From Gordionus sp. m RMFG-2023 (Eukaryota > Nematomorpha > Gordioida > Chordodea > Parachordodidae), in NCBI RefSeq assembly GCF_954871325.1, contig NC_088776.1, positions 18,972,052 through 19,036,051 of the forward strand: 64,000 nt of DNA. The letters are read 5' to 3'. Every line of letters begins with the position of its first letter. Position 1 is the stretch's first letter. Position numbers and translations under genes: made by a program. Shown here in pieces: positions 11,901 to 22,800 of this stretch. The notes under the pieces were generated by a model. That model had not been told where the DNA came from and ran no database searches. It saw only the letters and a list, made by a program, of their open reading frames with translations.

Positions 11901-14900
11901 TAAAGAGGGTTCTTTTAGCGTTTGCTAGATGGAACAAAAAGATCGGTTATTGTCAGGGTTTGAACGTAATAGCAGCTTTAATTATAGATGTTATGGAACA
12001 TAATGCGGAAAATGCATTTAAAGTAAACAATATAGAATACAGGATCTTTTAAAGTCCACATCTCTTTTACCAGAAACCAATATTTAGTTTTTATTAAAAT
12101 TTTCCTTGAATGGAATGATATAAAACATTGGATCATTTATTACTGTCAAATTAATTTGAATTAAAAAATTTAAGTTGTTGGTGGATTAGTTTAGAGGTCG
12201 GCAAATCACAGTTTAAACAGGCCTGTGGATATTTTTGAGAAGGTACTGCAGATATTTATGCCCAACAGATATTGTGTAATTTGTCCGGCTCGGACAGTAA
12301 TAATTTTTTATGAAGGAAGAATACCTAAATTTTCATAATTTTAAGCTCTAAAGCTTTTGCAAACTTCCACTCTGTCCAGCCCCTAAACATATTCTAGCAA
12401 GTTGTCTAACCCGGCCTGGGGCTTCCACCTCTAATACTGATACCTCAAATGTAGGGATTCCTATTTAAAAAAATCGAGAACAATAATGTCATGAAATAGC
12501 TTAAAACTATTCCTAGTATATCTCTATTATTAGCGGGTGAGCAGTTGAGGGTGTCAATAGATTAAAGATTAAACTGAGATATGTTATTTGATAAATGTAA
12601 AGTTTGCGAGAAGGAATATAGTCTTAAAAGCAGATATGGCGTATAGTCTATATATTAAAGAGAGATTTATTCGTCACCGAGAAACTAATTCAATATTATC
12701 CAATTTCGCTCATCAATAGTCTTAAACCATTGTACTACACTATCGTTATCAGATGATTTTACCAATATCCCGCAGTTTAATAGAAAGCATCTTATTTGAA
12801 ATTTAATCTGTTTCCCAGTTTACCTTCAATTAAAATTTAGATCCTTCTATATCAACTAAGAAGTACTATGGTCTTTAAATTTTTTTATTTCATCCCTTTA
12901 GATTTCAGCAAATGGATTTTTAGGTGGTCCTCACCCCAAAGCCATAAATATTTTTGGTACTTTATATATAGTTAACTCAAATCATTGGAGATCATTTACA
13001 ATTTAAACTAATATAGCAATTTTTTTTATTTTATTTTCTTTTGTAATTACATTTTTATCGATTTATGAAGAATATTTATTTATAATAACTTTAAACATAA
13101 GGAGAAAATTATTTTTTAAAAATGAAAATGTTAATAAAAAATTTTATCAAAAAAAAGGTTATGATTTATCTGATCGAACATATATTGCCGCCTAGATATT
13201 ATACCAATAATTTAACTGGATTGACAGTGGACATGTCCGTATTTAGAGACCTATTGAGCATTCGGTTTCCTTATCTTGCATCCCACTTAGAAAAACTCAG
13301 GCAAAATGTGGCCAGTTAGTTTATTTTTATAATATTAGTTTACCGAAACTACATATGAATTTGATAAAAATTACAATCTGTATGACAATGAAAAGGAAAT
13401 TTAAAATTAAAGTTAAGTCGTTATTATAAACATAATTTTTTTTTCCAGGAAAATTTAATCATTCTTTTTTAAAATGGGCATAATATAAGAATACGACGTG
13501 TACGAGCCACCCCTCACCAATCTCTTCACAATGCAATGGTTTATTACGCTTTTCGCAACTTGCTTCCCTCGAGAAACTGTACTGAGAATATGGGACTGTT
13601 TACTCTTGAGAGGATCAGAAATATTATTGAGAACCGCATTGGTTTTCTGGAACAAAATATCCAGGCTTCTGGTTGTTGCTGAAAATCCAGATCAATTTTA
13701 CGCTATCATGGAAGAGGTTGGTAAAAGATGTCTAGAAAATGGCGTTATAAGTGCTAGAGAATTGATCAAGGTAATTCGATAAATATTGTAATATATTTTT
13801 TTACATATATTTTTAATATAAAAATATACTTCATGGAATTTTCATAGTTAAAATTAAAACTTTTCCCATAAAATGACAAATTGACAAATAATTGAATGAT
13901 TGCTTACAATATCTCTTTATTTAATTAGGGCATTCACGATATAAGCCCTTTTCCCTATAAAGAAATCCACGAGCTTAAAGATAAATATACGTATAACATA
14001 TCTCCCTTTAACAATTCCGCCAGTCAGAGAATTGTCCTGCAAGATTCCAATTTTAGAGTGAGAAATATTATATTTTAAACAATTTTAAATTTAATACTTT
14101 GTTAGCTCTCTGATTTCAATCTCTTGACCCTGATTAAATTTATCAACAAGAAAAATACAAGTCACACACTACAGGATAATGGTAAGAAATTTAAAATTGT
14201 ATATTCCAATCAAATAGTCGTTATTTTTAAAATATAGATAGCGATGAGCAATGCAGTTATACGCTACTATCAAAAGTAACGCACTACCACTGCTATTTTT
14301 TAAAAAGCAATGCGCTAATTATTATATTTAAAAATTAGCTTTCGCTACTTTAGAATGTGTAAAACGAAATTCAAACATACAAATTTATTATGAATTGTAT
14401 AAAATAAGAATTAAGTTTTATTTATTATTGTTATATTTAATAACAAGATCATTTATATATTTTCATCCCCAAGTCTTGAGCGCGATCATCACTAAATATA
14501 AGTTTAGCTTTGAATTTCAGAATGTTTTCATAAAATAGGGAAATCAATAAATATGTTTTTGTATTATTTTTTAAATCTAAAAAGCATTTAATCGATTGTC
14601 CTTCATATTCATATCATTCTCTATCTGAAGAGCATCCATAGATATGGTTATATACAGCTGGCCTATAGTTCCTAGAAATCAGATTATATACTTTCTTTAA
14701 TTACATCTATATCGTTGTTAGAAGCCAATTTAGCTTAAAATTTTGAGATATACTCATATTGTCTCAGCCATCTTTCTTGATTTAATCAGCGAATGGTCGT
14801 GAAGAATTCCTTATACTAAAAAATAATTCAAAATATATATTTAAATTTCAAAATTATAAATTAAATTTCATTATTAAAATTTAAAAGTAGGGTAAGACTA

Positions 14901-15360
14901 TTTCCAGACAGAACGTTTTTCAAAGCGATTTTCAATGCATGTTTTTAGCTAATTTTTTATATATTTATTTCCATCCAAACAAAGAATGATAATTTGTCAA
15001 ATAAATTTTTTAGCATAAAATATTTTAAAAACAAATTGATTATTTTTTTCTTCTTGATTCCAAAAAACCTTCATCTTTAAATCAAATTAACAAGTTTGTC
15101 AAAATCTTAATTTAATAATAAATAAAAAGAAAATAAGTAAAGTTATCCAGATAAGATCTTCATTATTTTCAAGTTAATAATTCGTGATTTATTAAAAATC
15201 TCAATATAAATATATATTTTTAGATCATCAAAACAGAAATGTCTGCGATATAAAAGCATTACGTGATCAATATAAAACCATCTGCCAAAGACATAAACAA
15301 TCCCTCATTATGTCAAGTTTGACAAAAATAATTTTTCCGTTAAATATAAAATTTGCTTAA
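8795..15360 (+). CDS. TBC1D30: TBC1D30-like Rab GTPase-activating protein (spliced; 5' end not found)
   Basis: Eight exons, listed singly, join without a phase clash into about 408 residues. TBC proteins stimulate GTP hydrolysis by Rab GTPases in membrane traffic; vertebrate TBC1D30 has been linked to Rab8 and primary cilia. The match runs from the family segment GIDTKMRF through the whole TBC domain: LADHYIHS, the arginine-finger segment IIKDLHRT, the glutamine-finger segment GYCQGLN, VDMSVFRDLL and YEPPLTNLFTMQWF. Both catalytic fingers are present, so the enzyme should be active. The region after the TBC domain is short: a DIKALRDQYK-type segment followed closely by a stop, whereas human TBC1D30 continues for several hundred residues. 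N-terminal exons before 8795 were not identified. Intron 1 contains nested hAT elements. The gene converges on Dicer. Confidence 0.9.
9284..11009. mobile_element. hAT-type DNA transposon in TBC1D30 intron 1
   Basis: The ends are inverted: CAGGCGCGTACGCAGG on the left and, read inward from the right, CAGGCGCGTAAGCAGCGGGG. Flanking 8-mers cttggaat and cttataac agree at 5 of 8 positions, weak support for an old 8-bp duplication. A G run near 10957-10968 and C runs near 10980-10993 lie just inside the right end. Internal reading frames are short and broken (for example minus strand 9974-10156) and I recognise no intact transposase. A second element is nested inside it. Confidence 0.6.
10334..10664. 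mobile_element. hAT-type MITE, TAGAGATCTGCA family, nested
   Basis: Ends TAGAGATCTGCA and TGCAGATCACTA are inverted, and the flanks cttctaac and cttttaac agree at 7 of 8 positions, a good 8-bp target duplication. It is non-coding, with GGGC/GCCC-rich arms. Single ends of the same family (GCAGATCTCTA) are visible near 24628-24638, 52342-52352 and 52593-52603. Confidence 0.7.
11274..11399 (+). CDS. TBC1D30: TBC1D30 exon: LADHYIHS segment
   Basis: Encodes IWLNLADHYIHSRDLNWESI through DDYDLDAQIIK, matching the conserved WLTLADHYLHS ... NPDDDSMGIQIVK segment of animal TBC1D30. Phase 0 at both ends; the donor is AAA/GTAATA. Confidence 0.9.
11834..12022 (+). CDS. TBC1D30: TBC1D30 exon: arginine and glutamine fingers
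   Basis: Starts DLHRT, which with the preceding IIK forms the IxxDxxR arginine finger, and carries ARWNKKIGYCQGLNVIAAL with the YCQ glutamine finger. Both residues insert into the Rab active site in TBC proteins. Ends HNAENAFK before GTAAAC. Confidence 0.92.
13158..13314 (+). CDS. TBC1D30: TBC1D30 exon: LTVDMSVFRDLL segment
   Basis: Encodes VMIYLIEHILPPRYYTNNL, then LTVDMSVFRDLLSIRFPYLA and HLEKLRQNVA, matching the family's IYLIDKVLPESYF ... VDMAVFRDLL. Leaves phase 1 at CCA/GTTAGT. Confidence 0.9.
13490..13770 (+). CDS. TBC1D30: TBC1D30 exon: second half of TBC domain
   Basis: Encodes YEPPLTNLFTMQWFITLFAT, then RIWDCLLLRGSEILLRTAL and on to ENGVISARELIK. The acceptor TATAAG at 13484-13489 is weak, but the one further upstream (TTCCAG) would put a stop in frame. 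This acceptor also restores the lysine phase from the previous exon. Confidence 0.9.
13929..14057 (+). CDS. TBC1D30: TBC1D30 exon: PFP...YTYNISPF segment
   Basis: Encodes GIHDISPFPYKEIHELKDKY then TYNISPFN, the conserved end of the TBC region (human PFPFPQLAELREKYTYNITPF). Phase 0 in and out. Confidence 0.9.
14106..14181 (+). CDS. TBC1D30: TBC1D30 exon: short post-TBC segment
   Basis: A small exon (LSDFNLLTLIKFIN ...) with consensus borders (TTAG before, GGTAAG after). No homology is recognised; it is supported by open frame and by phases fitting the exons on both sides. Confidence 0.6.
15224..15360 (+). CDS. TBC1D30: TBC1D30 last exon
   Basis: Encodes NVCDIKALRDQYKTICQRHK, resembling the conserved TDINALKKQYSRIKKKQ segment of animal TBC1D30, then a short tail and TAA. 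An AATAAA-like hexamer lies near 15697. The known vertebrate tail is missing; further exons cannot be excluded, but none is seen before the Dicer 3' end. Confidence 0.7.
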
Positions 15361-16689
15361 TCACTATGACTCCTTCTGCCAAATCACGTGATATAAAATA
15401 GTGTTTTTTTAAGGCTTAAACAACTCGGTAATAATAATATTCCTGCAAATTTTGTAATCAAATTAACTCATTGAGTAATAATCAGTAGAATAATAAGGTT
15501 GTAACTCCAATTAGATCAATTTTACAGAACACCGATTTTTTTTAAAAACCATCAACAGGTCATGAGAAGGGTACGATTTTTATGCTAACTCAATTTCGAC
15601 CAATAGTGGAGTTAGAACCTTATAATAACAATGTTATGAATTGAATCACGATGCTCAAATTGAACCATATTTTACAATACAATAATAACATTAAAAAAAA
15701 TAAAACAAATTTAATTTAGATTTTCCCCATTGTTATCAACAAGACACTACTGCTCATATATATACCTCAATCAGTCACACAAAAAATAATCAACCGATAA
15801 AGGTTCAAGATCGAAAAATTAGAAATAAGATAAATTGCGGAGAAAGTATAATAACCTTCGATCCAACCGATTGTGAAATTGAACCAATCATAAACCATTT
15901 ATATATCAAGCCAGGTCCCAAAGCCAAACACCGGAAAAATAGAAAAGCTATTTTATATTCTTCATAGTTTCTTGATAGATTTTGAAATTTTTGTAAACTA
16001 ATGGCGTTGTTTGATAACATTTTTTTAGAAATACAGTTTACATACAGATAGATATTTCAGTTTAACATGATTTACTTACAAAGCATTTTAAAAATAATAA
16101 TCTTTAGCAAAGCAATCTAATAGTATCGTATAGTATATTCGGATCGCCCAAAAAATTTTTTTGAAAAATTTAACAAATATTAAAAGTATAACAAAATGGT
16201 ATGTTCAATTTTTGGAACTTTCAAAATTTTATAAAAAATGTTTTAAATGGCTTTTATTTTTAGATAAAAAGAATATATTATTTATTATCATTTAAGTTTT
16301 CTAAAATTATGGATTTTTTTCTTCAAGTTAAGGACATAGTCTTAATAATAATAACTATCGAAAGGTTTGCGTGCGAATAAAATTTGTCAAAATAGAGATT
16401 TTCATTATGTAAATGGCTGGACCGAACCGAGGTCAAAATTTAAGGGAGCGAGCATGGTTCAAATAAATACTGAACCGAAAACGTATCGCAAAACCGCAAC
16501 ACTAACTTTCATTAAATTTATTTATATTGTTCAACAAATTTTTATTTCACATATATTTTATTTCTTGTTTAAAAAAAACAATAACTTTTAATGAAAGATT
16601 CTAAAAATTAATCGCAAAAATATTGCATTAGTAATATATGACTTTTGTTACAAACAACGGGTATAAATTGAAATTGAGAGTATTATTCT
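15361..16689. other. Intergenic region between converging TBC1D30 and Dicer
   Basis: This 1.3 kb separates the two stop codons and must hold both 3' UTRs. On the Dicer strand an AATAAA overlaps the stop codon and another candidate lies near 16515. On the TBC1D30 strand one lies near 15697. No gene is seen. Confidence 0.5.
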
Positions 16690-16852
16690 TTATTTCTTTC
16701 CTGAAGTAGCCTTGATTTTCAAAAAATGCAGAGCTGTTTTAGCTGCAGTGCATTTGGCAATCTTACAGTTGCTTCCAACCCCACTCCAGCGTCCTTTGCC
16801 AAAAACTTCAACTGTCACTTTTACTTGTCCACTGACCAATTTCATAGGTTTC
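16690..16852 (-). CDS. DICER1: Dicer last exon: dsRNA-binding domain
   Basis: Encodes [19 protein letters not shown], then [20 protein letters not shown], the C-terminal dsRBD (human KVRVTVEVVGKGKFKGVG ... IAKSAAARRAL). The stop TAA is embedded in AAATAAAG, so a poly(A) hexamer overlaps it. Confidence 0.95.
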
Positions 16853-19800
16853 CTTTATAAATAATTTATGTTTTGAAAAAAATTTGTAATAAAAAAACAA
16901 ACTACTAATTAGACATCTTAATCTTACGATGAAGGGAATGACGAAAAGTATTACAAATGAGGATTTGAAATAGTGTGGTTAGAGGATGGAAAGATGCTCC
17001 TTTTAGGGAAAGAAACTTAATTCAAGCGGCAAAAAATTGTAATTTTATTTTCTTATTAAAAAGCAACTTAATTCAGGTAACTAATGGCAAACAATTCAAA
17101 CTTCATTGTTAGTTATGTTGAGATTATATAAAATTTCCAGGTTTAATAATCGCTCAGCATAAAATTTATTGCCCAAAACTAAATCATTATTTGTATATAA
17201 CCTATCTATTTGTATATTTAGTTAATAATTTTAAATGAAAAATAGATATTAATAATGTCTTACATGAATTTGATTCTATCTGGCTCGGATTCTAACAATT
17301 CTCTAATAGGTGATATCGGCAAATTTTTTGTATAATATTCTAAATATATAAAATAAATTAAATATATAAAATAAATTAAATATATAAAATAAATTAAATA
17401 TATAAACAATTCATTACATTAATAATAAATTTAAAAAAGGGTTTTTTTAAACGTTAATAATAAAAAAAAATGAGGATCAAACCAATCTCATCTCTCATCA
17501 TGGCAGAATAGACTCTCCACAAGGTCTTAAGACTCATTCCACTATCCATAAATATGGCGCCGGCAACGGATTCAAATATATCACCCAACACCTTTGGAAC
17601 TTCTATATCTTGAACGGTGGCCACACTTTCTCCCTTTTGATTAAGAGCGTTTTTATCTTTACCCTCCTGGTAGGGGGAGTTGACATAGTGAGGGCTATGA
17701 GTGTGTTGATTATCAGGATTACACCATATTAGGAGCTAAATTTGTAAATATTATAATTTTACACTATGAGAATGTTAAAAGAGAAGCAAGCCCTCTTTAA
17801 AATTAAAAATATTCATTATTTTAAACAAAATGGGATATGGAAATATAAATTTGTAAAATTGTCTAAAAATCAAATATCAGTAATTAATAATATTCACTCA
17901 CGTTATCTCCCATATTAAAAGTATCCTTCCCGAACTTCTTTTCCCTTTGGACCTTGACGAATCTATCTATAGCCCCGAACAATTTGGGAGAACATTGCAA
18001 TAAAAACTTGTGAAACCCGAATTTCACAGCGAGCGAGGCAAATATAATGTTATTGACTAGAGCGGACCTCAAATCGGTCATCTGGCCGGGCGTGAATCGG
18101 TCGGAAAGATTGTAAAGATGACGGGTTATGAGGTAGTCTAGTAAAGCGTCACCTAGAAATTCAAGCCTCTGATAACAGTCGGTTAGCCTATGAAGGCCAT
18201 AGGATGAATGTGTTAGCGCCTATAAACATTAGGTACATAAAGATTTTAAATCGTAGAATCAAATTGAGAAAAAAATTAAAACTTAATTTCTTTTTAAATA
18301 ATGAAAAGTATTAGTGAACATCAGCTACAAAAATAACTGAAATAAAACAATAAATGGGTAAAAAATATAATCATGACTTTTATAAACCAAAAGCTTATTA
18401 TTTAAAGTGTCAAAATCTTTAGAAGTTATTTATACATTTTTTTTAAAGATTTTCTTATATGAAATTTTTCATCAATAACAATATTTATATTTCATAAGAT
18501 AGATAACTATTTATCTAATTAATGATCACTTATTATGATGACTCATTTTACCGTCAAACAAAAAAATATGAAAATTATACTTGAATAAGATAAGCAGGGT
18601 CGTTGAATTTGTAATTTATGACATCTTCAAAACGTTCCAAATTTGAGAAGATTTTGGCTATTTTAAGGTTATAATTAGGAGTGGAAATTATTAAAGGTGA
18701 TGGAGGTAAATGATCCGTTACATTGGCCCATATCTTATCAATATCTTTTTTTTTAATGGACAATAAATAGATTCATCTTAAACATAAATTTATTATAATT
18801 GCATATTTTTTTAATATTATATTATGTATAGTTTTTTTTAAATTTAACTGAACAGTTAGTTATTCAAAAATCTTAATTTTAACACATAACATATAAAAAT
18901 AGAGAATAAAATATATATTTTTAGTTTGAAATATTTTTCCTAATATGTTTTTATAAAAAGATGGGCCACTTGCCAAATCTAAATCTAATTTATATTTTTG
19001 ACAAGTAAACGTAAATGGGAAAAATATTAACCTTCATCATTCTCGCAAATCACACTGCTTTTCGACTCTTCCAGTTTCTCTTCATCATTACTACTAGAAC
19101 AAAGTATTTGGATACCCAGCCATTTCATAAAGTCGAGAGCCGCTCTGGCTCCACAAGATATAAGGTATGCCCCAATCAAAGATTCAACGCAATCGGCCAG
19201 GCATTTATCAGGTATCATTTGTTCTGTTCTCATGTCATAAGGAATCACGTCGGTTATCTCCGGGCAAGTTTTAGAGGGGTCAAATTTCCAATCCTCTAAT
19301 AATTCAAGAAATGATTACAAATATTAGTTAAATATTTTGATCCGACCTTTTTCCTCTTTTTTTTATCTTCAATTTTCTTACATTCATTTAGTTATATATT
19401 TATATACAATTTAAAAATTAAAGAAAATATTATCAGGTGAAATAGTTTCATAAAATATTAGAGGTTTGTCAAACTTTTTTCAGGTGTAGGGTGAGCATCC
19501 TTTGATAGCCCAGTATTTAATACATTTTCATCGCATTTGACTTGTTGACTAGCAAGTTTGTAACCGGGAGCTAACCAATTTTCGAGAGGTTCAAATTTGG
19601 CTGATATAAGCATTTCTCCCACGCCTCTAATCTTTCCCAAGTGATAAAGTTTGAAATTGCTCACCTATTCACATGGGGTAAGTAAGAAAGTTAAGGCCAT
19701 TATTTAAGCCAATTTTTCTAATTTTTTAAATGATACTACCTTGCCCTGTGCAAGTTTTAAAGCTTCGAGTTTTTTTAAATTTAAAGATATACTGCGAAGC

Positions 19801-22800
19801 TTCAATTCTAAGAAGTCCTATTAATTCACTTAGGACCAATATAGATTTATTTTGGGAATGTTTTGTCGTGTTAGTGTTGTTAAGCTCGATTTTTAAATAC
19901 GGTTAACCTAATATATTACAAAAAAAATTTACGGAAGCCTAGAAAATTTGCTCATATGTGTCAGAAAGGTTTGGACATCTATGAATGAAATCTTGAGGAT
20001 TGCATAATATTATATTAGTAATTAAAAATCAGTTAAATCGAGCTAGAAGATGATAATATTTTTAACATATGTTGAAAAAAAATTTTCGTTACTTGTTTAC
20101 TGCGTTTGTATGATAATTTTCCCTCGTGACAAGTGGGCTCTGAACAGAATAGGTAAACTGTAACCGCCATTTTAAGAAAAGAATCGCCGATCAATTCTAG
20201 TCTTTCCAAATCTAGAGCATCGTTTGAGGTAGACATAGTTATGGCCCTTAATAAAAGACATAGATCCGGGCATCTAGGGATGATGTTAAAACCTCCTATA
20301 TATTTTTTTAAATATTTGAATATAATTTCAAAACCTTTTTAAATACATATAATTTTATAAAATTCACGATAGCTAGCTATATATTATTGGATTATAAAAT
20401 AATTTGCAAACTCAAAGAAGTTAAAAGAAGTGAAATTTTATGTTGATGACAATGTATGGAGTTAAAAATAATCATCGGTGAGTTGATAAATAAAAAGTGT
20501 TAAGTGGGTGTGATAATATGCAAACTACGAATAAAATAAGAATGACACGTTCTAAATATATTAAACCTTTCATATTGAGAGTAAACACGGCATGACGGGG
20601 ATCTCTTTCGGTAAAAGGTAAAGGTTCCCTATCAACCTTTTTAAGGTAGGTTTCTTGGTCGTTACCACTTATTAACTCCTCTAACATTATATCTGTTTCT
20701 AGATCTTGGCGCGCTTCCAAATCTCCCATTTTTAAATCATTTGAAGCTTTATCTTTACTGGGACCGTCCAAATCTGTGTAGGGTTTATGCTTTTTACGAC
20801 TTTTGGCATATATATCATTAAATTTAAGTAAATTCGATTTCTTCTGAGAATAATCGTCGGTACCGACATTTAAATCAACGGTGGTAGTTTGCTGCTTGTC
20901 AATAATGTAATGAATTGATAAGTCATTTTTGGAGATCATTGAGCTTAGAAAAGCGGGCAGGAAAGATATTTCGTCATTCGCACTTTTTTCTTTATCTTAT
21001 ATTTAAAAAAGTTTATTTATGAGTTATATGTAAAGAGCAGGGTTGTAAAACATCGAACCCGGCTTCAGTTCAGTATCATTTTACCCTAAATTTTCATTTT
21101 GAACCGAACCCAAATCCTAAATCCAATTATAAGTGTTTGTGTGAACCCTATTAAAAATTTTATTAAGGTTTCCGTTTAGGGCAACAAATTAATTTAACTT
21201 TTATATTTATTTATAGTTATAAATTAATAAATAAACCACGGTAAAGAAGAAAAAAAATCAAATGAAACATACAATTTTTTATATACAAGTAACTTTTAGA
21301 ATTAACAACCTTACTTTTTTCGAAAAGTAACGAGCAATGCGTTATTTTAAGTAAAGTTTACAACCAGAGTCTAAAACTTGGCAAAAAATTTTTTAAATAT
21401 GGTTCTAGTTCCTAATATCTTAAAAAGTGGGTTTTGGATATCGCGGTTCCGAGGATTTTGATTCCAAACTCTGTTTACCACACTTATAAATTATAATAGG
21501 TAAACTAACCATCCAGCTGTTTTGATCGAGTTGCATCGATAACTTCCAGAGCTTTCAGTTTACGAATTTTTTCTTTAATGAAAGCTTCATCCATATTAAC
21601 AAGCGCTTTCGTTTCAATATCCATATGAACAACTGTATCCAACCTTGTTTCTCCGGTAGAGTTTTTGTTAATATCAGTAGACAAATTACTATTTTCACTG
21701 TTATCTGTTATATTACAAAAAAATAACAATATATTTGTTATAATTTTATTCTGTATTTATATTAAACATAAACAATTTAATACTTACCCTGACGGGAAGG
21801 GGACGAGGGGTTAGCGGAAAAGTAGCATTCATCCGAGAGTAGAGAGTCTGAACTTTCGTCAAAACTAGCGAAAAGTGATGGTTTTGATCCGCAAGTTTTT
21901 TCTTCGTCAAACGAGATATCCGATTTCTAATTGAAAATAAAAATAATGGTGTAAGTTATGTAATATTTAGAAGAGATACAGTAATAAATCTCGTGAAAAT
22001 GCTTCTTCAAATATAAGCGCAAAAAAAATTGTAATATGCTGGTTCAATATTATTTTAAACGATTTTGGTGTATATTTGTATTATTGTAAAATTCTTTATT
22101 CATATATTATTACTAGTTGTAAAATATTTATTTATTTGGAAGATTAATCTGGTATGAGTTTATCATAGGCGTAGCTAGGATTATCCATGGGAGCATATGC
22201 GTAACTAGGATTTTCCTATGGGGGGAGAGGCACTATTAGGAGGGATCCCATAAATTTTATTGAAGGTCTTTAGGGTAGGCCTTTGGCTATATTAAATTTT
22301 TATAAAAATATTATTAGAGTTTCACTTACATATTTTTTTTTAAAAATTTTGAATTATAGTCGTTAATTTAAAAAGTTATTGATTTTTACTAAAATTTTTC
22401 AAATTCTTCTTTGTAGTGATATATTGGGAGATAAAGGTAGGGGGGGGGGGTGAAGGGGGAAATTTTTATTAGCTTAAAATGATATTTACAAGAAAAGACG
22501 AATTCGCGATGGGCCTCTTGGCTACGCGCCTGCGTTAAAATATCTTTTGGGTGACCTTTCCCAAAAAATTTAGTATTGCTTTATACACGCTTTGTTGCCG
22601 AGTTAAATTTTACACTTCATTTATTTCTATTAGTTTAAAATATAATTAATGAAAACTTGCAAGGAGGAAAAAGCGAATAATTTACAATATTTTATGTTCA
22701 TTTTTAATAAGTTCAACAGTTATGTAGTAACTTTCTAAGGCGGCGCAATTACAACAAAAATAAATAAATAATAGATCTGCAATTTATAAAAAATATACAT

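Noticed and set aside
12191-12434. MITE with TTAGAGG(T)CGG-type ends in TBC1D30 intron 3
   Set aside because: The ends are loosely inverted but the flanks do not match, so I did not list it as an element.
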